A stretch of DNA of 64,000 nt. It comes from Fibrobacter sp. UWP2. Lineage in GTDB: Bacteria > Fibrobacterota > Fibrobacteria > Fibrobacterales > Fibrobacteraceae. Under the pieces are notes generated by a model. It saw nothing but the letters and a program-made list of their open reading frames with translations. It was not told the origin of the DNA and did no database searches. Numbering within the stretch: the stretch's first letter is position 1; every line of letters begins with the position of its first letter. The stretch is taken from assembly GCF_900141705.1 (NCBI RefSeq), contig NZ_FQYM01000011.1, forward strand, positions 28,096 through 92,095, read 5' to 3'. Made by a program: the position numbers and the translations under genes. This document shows, in pieces, positions 61,917-64,000 of this stretch.

Positions 61917-61962
61917 ATTGCAAGTCTCCGCCCCAAGGGGTCACTATCCCTAACGCAGATGT

Positions 61963-63009
61963 TCAAAAATTGAATTCCGTAATTCGTGGATCAATGTCAA
62001 AATATCGAGATCCTTCTTTCTTCACCTTCTGATCAATCTTTATAAATTTCTGCCGAATTCGTTCTCGAGATACATCAAGACGTTCTGCAATTTCAGAATA
62101 CGTTAAAGACAAACAATAATACATCTCCGCCAACTCACGATTTTTATCACCCAATGTTGCAAAGACTTTATGAACTACATTTTTTAGCCAAAGTTTATAG
62201 AATCCATCGTCTCGACATTCTACCGTCAGTAAGTCTATATTTAAAGGATGTGTCAAAAGAATGAGATATCTTTTTACATTCTCTATAGGCAACTGTTGCC
62301 TGTCCGCAATTTCTTTTACAAACGAATCTGTCAATCGTGGATTTTCAAAAAATGAAGGAATATATTTCCTTAAATACTTGTATAGGTTTTCAACATCAAT
62401 CAATTTGTTGTTGGGAATGTCCCATAATGAGTTTTCAATCTTTTTGTGAACATCAATTGTACTTTTTATCCAAAAGTAAGAATAAGCAGGGAATTTCCCA
62501 TGCACATACGGAGAGTATTTATCAACGGCAATATGCAAGCCCATCATCCCATCTTGAATTGTATCAGCCAAATTTAAATTGAATTCCAAGCTCTGCTGAT
62601 ACGCAAATTTTAAAACATTTCGCATATACATTTCAAAAAGTCGATTTCGGGCATACAGATTTCCGTTTTCTATTTGCGGATAAAGTCTTTCAACTTCATT
62701 TCTTTGTGGAGGCGAAATTTTTCTCACGTAATTAACCATAGACGTAAGCACCGGTTCTTTTTCGGTAATTTTGCAATAAATTAAATTATCGTCGAAATAA
62801 AGAAAAGAAGATTCCTCTTTTTTTTCAAGATTATCTTTTTCTCGAAGTATTATCCCATAGTCAAGTATATCACTTGACAATCTATCAATGTCTTGAATTC
62901 CTAAATTACAATCAGCGGCTATATCCGAAATGTCTTCAAAGGTAATGAACCCTTTCACTTCAGATTTTTTTACTAAAAGAGTAAATGCTCTATCTCTTAC
63001 GTCACTCAT
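61963..63009 (-). CDS. divergent sigma-70-like protein in AT-rich island
   Basis: This 348-residue protein has a region-1.1-like N-terminus (about 8-55; 'VKGFITFEDISDIAADCNLG' then 'IDRLSSDILDYGIIL'), a region-2-like helical part (about 120-190; 'LADTIQDGMMGLHIAVDKYS', 'FPAYSYFWIKSTIDVHKKI'), and a region-4 helix-turn-helix near the end ('LSLTYSEIAERLDVSRERIR'). It lacks the aromatic-rich region 2.3/2.4 consensus of housekeeping factors. It could direct RNA polymerase to the island or to a foreign genome. It overlaps the 173-residue gene by one base (TAATG). AT-rich composition differs from the rest of the window. Confidence 0.75.
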   Translation of the reverse strand: MSDVRDRAFTLLVKKSEVKGFITFEDISDIAADCNLGIQDIDRLSSDILDYGIILREKDNLEKKEESSFLYFDDNLIYCKITEKEPVLTSMVNYVRKISPPQRNEVERLYPQIENGNLYARNRLFEMYMRNVLKFAYQQSLEFNLNLADTIQDGMMGLHIAVDKYSPYVHGKFPAYSYFWIKSTIDVHKKIENSLWDIPNNKLIDVENLYKYLRKYIPSFFENPRLTDSFVKEIADRQQLPIENVKRYLILLTHPLNIDLLTVECRDDGFYKLWLKNVVHKVFATLGDKNRELAEMYYCLSLTYSEIAERLDVSRERIRQKFIKIDQKVKKEGSRYFDIDPRITEFNF

Positions 63010-63530
63010 TAATTCAATGAATTCAACAAAACATCTTTATCTATTTCGGAATAATATCTAGAATTTATCTCATCCGTAAAGGACGACAGCTTGTCTATAA
63101 AATCATCTGATTTCGCAGCATTTTCAATCAATTTCTGATAAAGAATTTCTATTCCACCCAAAACATACGACTCAAAAAATTCAAAATCTTTTTCATCTTT
63201 ACCAAAATGTCTAAAGGCTTTATCTATTCTCTTTTCTTCATCCGGTTCATAATCTTTATCTAAAAGTAAAATTAATTGCATGTTAAAAACCAAATTATCT
63301 TTAGCATTAATCATTTGATCTTTTAGAATGTGCGCATCTGGAATTTTCGAATCTTTATTTTTTACATCTTTTTCAGATTTTTTTTGATATAAAAAACCAA
63401 CTATCGGAGCTTGCACATAAACATCAATATTTCTATTAAATAGTTTTGCATTTATCTCGCCAAAATTACTAGCAAGTAAAGACATGTATTGAGCATGTTT
63501 GCCAATCAACCGCACTTCTTTATCGAACAT
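63009..63530 (-). CDS. unrecognised 173-residue operon partner
   Basis: This acidic, mostly helical protein has 'HAQYMSLLASNFGEINAKLF' and 'RNIDVYVQAPIVGFLY' near the N-terminus and 'FFESYVLGGIEILYQKLIEN' near the C-terminus. It has no signal or membrane segment and no motif I can name. Because it lies 11 bases after the ATPase frame and is coupled to the sigma-like gene, it may be the middle component of a three-part system, as small proteins are in ABC-ATPase-based defence systems. That role is inferred only from context. Confidence 0.65.
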   Translation of the reverse strand: MFDKEVRLIGKHAQYMSLLASNFGEINAKLFNRNIDVYVQAPIVGFLYQKKSEKDVKNKDSKIPDAHILKDQMINAKDNLVFNMQLILLLDKDYEPDEEKRIDKAFRHFGKDEKDFEFFESYVLGGIEILYQKLIENAAKSDDFIDKLSSFTDEINSRYYSEIDKDVLLNSLN

Positions 63531-63541
63531 ATTACACTCCC

Positions 63542-64000
63542 TTACTCTATGATTGTTTCCGTTTCGCTGATTTTTACAAATTTATGAGATTTTCCAATCT
63601 TAGCATTCATATATTCCTTAGCCAAATCTCCATCTGTATCCTTAATGAAAATAACGACTTGTTCAGTAAGATGCGGAATAGTCTCACATACAGATTGAAT
63701 GTGTTTCTTATCGAATTTAGAGAGTGGCGCATCCATAACAAGAGGATATATATCCGATGAGAGTTCCTGCTTAGCCCTATCATCAGAAAGTCTATTTTCT
63801 TGCGACATTTTAATCATGCTAGTTATGAAAGAGAAAATAACTGAAATACTTTGGCCTTCCGATGTTTCTACTTTTGCATTAACATTATTCGCGACTACAT
63901 CAATTGAATTTGTCCCTTTTTTAGTTGAAAATCCAGGTCTCCAACTGGTGTAAATCTAGGCTATTAGCGCTTCATTGTCAAGTAGTTTCATGCTCTTTTC
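63542..64000 (-). pseudogene. SMC/DndD-like ATPase C-terminal end with in-frame amber, partial
   Basis: The frame is open from the right edge except for one TAG at 63956-63958. Downstream of it, 'VETSEGQSISVIFSFITSM' resembles an ABC signature, 'YPLVMDAPLSKFD' is a Walker B with D-loop, and 'TEQVVIFIKDTD' is the H-loop-side strand, as at the C-terminus of SMC, RecF or DndD-like ATPases. Residues before the stop ('MKLLDNEALIA') read smoothly into those after it, so the stop looks like a nonsense change. The signature lies upstream of the first ATG (63817), so a restart there would be non-functional. The N-terminal part lies outside the window. Confidence 0.65.

Larger units (their letters stand above)
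61511..61962. other. non-coding region with repeat elements
   Basis: This stretch separates the ABM promoter from the AT-rich operon. 61511-61740 shows no gene. The rest contains the GGGCGTTCCCC element, a 26-base palindrome and a GTCATCCCCGC-type hairpin. No transposase frame is present, so it looks like repeat debris at an island border. Confidence 0.6.

Noticed and set aside
63956..63958. Amber codon read as pyrrolysine
   Set aside because: No pyrrolysine genes are visible and the host group is not known to use it; a nonsense mutation or error is simpler.

Overview
The window looks like a chromosomal segment of a Gram-negative, plant-fibre-degrading bacterium, most likely a Fibrobacter or close relative (phylum Fibrobacterota). 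This is an inference from several traits together. There is a short RpoD-like sigma factor and a SecD-SecF fusion. Pectin-active secreted enzymes carry serine linkers and C-terminal sorting-like tails. Outer-membrane genes (WaaA, MlaE-like permease, lysophospholipid acyltransferase-like protein) are present. Operons are tightly packed and AT-rich TATATT-type -10 boxes recur. There are no rRNA genes, CRISPR arrays or intact insertion sequences. Three tRNA genes (Cys, Glu, Val) are present.

Layout. 0-3 kb: two coupled secreted proteins on the minus strand, the second an alpha/beta hydrolase that runs off the left edge. 3-12.4 kb: a LytS-type histidine kinase, an RpoD-like sigma factor, then a plus-strand run of S41 protease, MlaE-like permease, DciA-like protein, GyrB and polyprenyl synthase, and a convergent CorA. 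12.5-18.6 kb: SecDF and a starch/maltodextrin pair (GH13 hydrolase, MalQ). 18.7-25.8 kb: a cysteine-rich micro-protein, an AlkD-like protein, tRNA-Cys, LPLAT and exonuclease genes, rpmB, and an envelope operon of ABC exporter, ICMT-like methyltransferase, WaaA and IspH. 25.8-33 kb: tRNA-Glu followed by a three-unit hairpin array, an OadA-like carboxyltransferase, a CnoX-like protein, two paralogous membrane sensors (one carrying an AraC-type DNA-binding tail), an AI-2E family permease, HU and tRNA-Val. 33-49 kb: a giant repeat lipoprotein operon, PilD, a CE8/PL10 pectin operon, a MacA-like adaptor, a CDF transporter, an aldo/keto reductase, an M16 protease and a LysR regulator.

49.9-61.5 kb is accessory in character: a redox cluster with a minimal TatA/TatC pair in which many enzymes that normally work in the cytoplasm carry Sec or lipoprotein signals. 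These include a SUMF1-flavodoxin fusion, a flavodoxin, an aldo/keto reductase, a CMD-CMD-cupin fusion and an ABM monooxygenase. Three promoters in this stretch share one architecture: a TATGCG-N5-CGCATA palindrome exactly 37 bp from an identical 14-bp -10 block. A LysR gene in the middle of the cluster is the obvious candidate regulator and has a degenerate copy of the site over its own promoter. Fragments of a GGGCGTTCCCC repeat, an aldo/keto reductase remnant and a MntA/HepT toxin-antitoxin pair are mixed in.

62-64 kb is visibly AT-rich and probably horizontally acquired. It holds a coupled operon of an SMC/DndD-like ATPase (C-terminal end only, interrupted by an amber codon), an unrecognised 173-residue protein and a divergent sigma-70 protein that includes a region-1.1-like domain. 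This is the best candidate in the window for an undescribed system.
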